The notes beneath the pieces were generated by a model. The model was not told the origin of the DNA. It saw nothing but the letters and a program-made list of their open reading frames with translations, and made no database searches. A DNA stretch of 6,202 nt from Pleurocapsa sp. MO_226.B13 (GTDB lineage Bacteria; Cyanobacteriota; Cyanobacteriia; Cyanobacteriales; Xenococcaceae), in assembly GCA_030064795.1 (NCBI GenBank), contig JASJEI010000334.1, positions 1 through 6,202 on the forward strand. The letters run 5' to 3'. Positions within the stretch are counted from its first letter, which is position 1. Every line of letters begins with the position of its first letter. Position numbers and translations under genes: made by a program. Below are positions 6,086 to 6,202 of this stretch, one piece after another.

Positions 6086-6202
6086 CCCTCGCTCCTTACC
6101 GAGGGATTCCTACCGATCCGAAGATCTTCGGTGTGGTTCTCGGTTCATCGACTCGCCTTGACCTGGCAGGTTTTCACCAACCAAGCTAGAGCTACATCAT
6201 TC
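6086..6202 (-). mobile_element. Partial tnpB-type IS200/IS605 element: 3' region with terminal hairpin (5' exon of the intron)
   Basis: On the minus strand this segment ends TAGGAATCCCTCG, an 8-base loop and CGAGGG, a 6-bp hairpin (6100-6105 with 6086-6091). Hairpins preceded by GGAATCCC and followed by a short linker and TGTCAA are typical of the right ends of cyanobacterial tnpB elements. The rest is compact and structured: palindrome CCGAAGATCTTCGG (6118-6131) and small GGTT/AACC and CCTG/CAGG helices around 6163-6182. This suits the 3' part of a TnpB guide RNA (reRNA/omegaRNA). No tnpB reading frame can be shown; at most 18 codons of one frame remain open from the window edge to a TGA near 6146. 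The transposon body, and any tnpA or tnpB, would lie beyond the window. The call rests on motif resemblance. Confidence 0.58.

Noticed and set aside
6069..6113. 7-bp complementarity (GTAGGAA/TTCCTAC) spanning the proposed exon-intron junction, suggesting domain I might continue beyond 6085
   Set aside because: The intron-side strand (6069-6073) has a competing local hairpin with 6041-6045, and the tnpB-like joined end explains the upstream sequence better. It is not fully excluded without sequence to the right.
1..6202. CRISPR arrays, tRNA or rRNA genes
   Set aside because: No regularly spaced direct repeats, no tRNA cloverleaf arms and no rRNA-like conserved stretches were seen on either strand.

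Overview
The window looks like chromosomal accessory DNA from a cyanobacterium, probably a filamentous or Oscillatoriales-like one. The signs are a cyanobacterial-style TpsB outer-membrane transporter with a proline-rich linker, a UPF0175/DUF3368 toxin-antitoxin pair, one HIP1 octamer (GCGATCGC), and a group II intron encoding a reverse transcriptase with a C-terminal HNH domain. The genus cannot be fixed from the sequence alone.

Layout. Bases 156-1916 (+) encode a complete ShlB/FhaC-type two-partner secretion transporter; no TpsA substrate gene is visible. Bases 1917-2585 hold no convincing gene. They contain a 150-bp segment bounded by imperfect terminal inverted repeats (2068-2217), a 51-codon open stretch and the HIP1 site. 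On the minus strand, a UPF0175 antitoxin (3322-3077) overlaps by 4 bp a DUF3368 PIN-like toxin (3080-2586). Upstream of this pair, bases 6085-3360 (minus strand) form what appears to be a complete group II intron of about 2.7 kb. Its parts are a GUGCG 5' end, structured 5' domains, a 618-aa RT/maturase/HNH protein, domain V, and domain VI with a bulged branch-point A seven nucleotides before an AU 3' end.

Main observation. When the intron is removed in silico, the flanks join to give a 6-bp hairpin (CCCTCG...CGAGGG) followed by AGGATGTCAA. This looks like the right end of an IS200/IS605-type tnpB element: a terminal hairpin, a short linker and a TCAA cleavage site. The intron therefore seems to sit inside the right end, and inside the predicted 3' part of the TnpB guide RNA (reRNA/omegaRNA), of a tnpB element whose body lies beyond the right edge. 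The layout is nested: an HNH-RT ORF in a group II intron, in a tnpB element end, 27 bp upstream of a toxin-antitoxin operon. Precise splicing would restore both the hairpin-to-guide continuity and any transcript running toward the toxin-antitoxin genes.

The TpsB gene is functionally separate from the minus-strand block and faces away from it across the gene-poor spacer.
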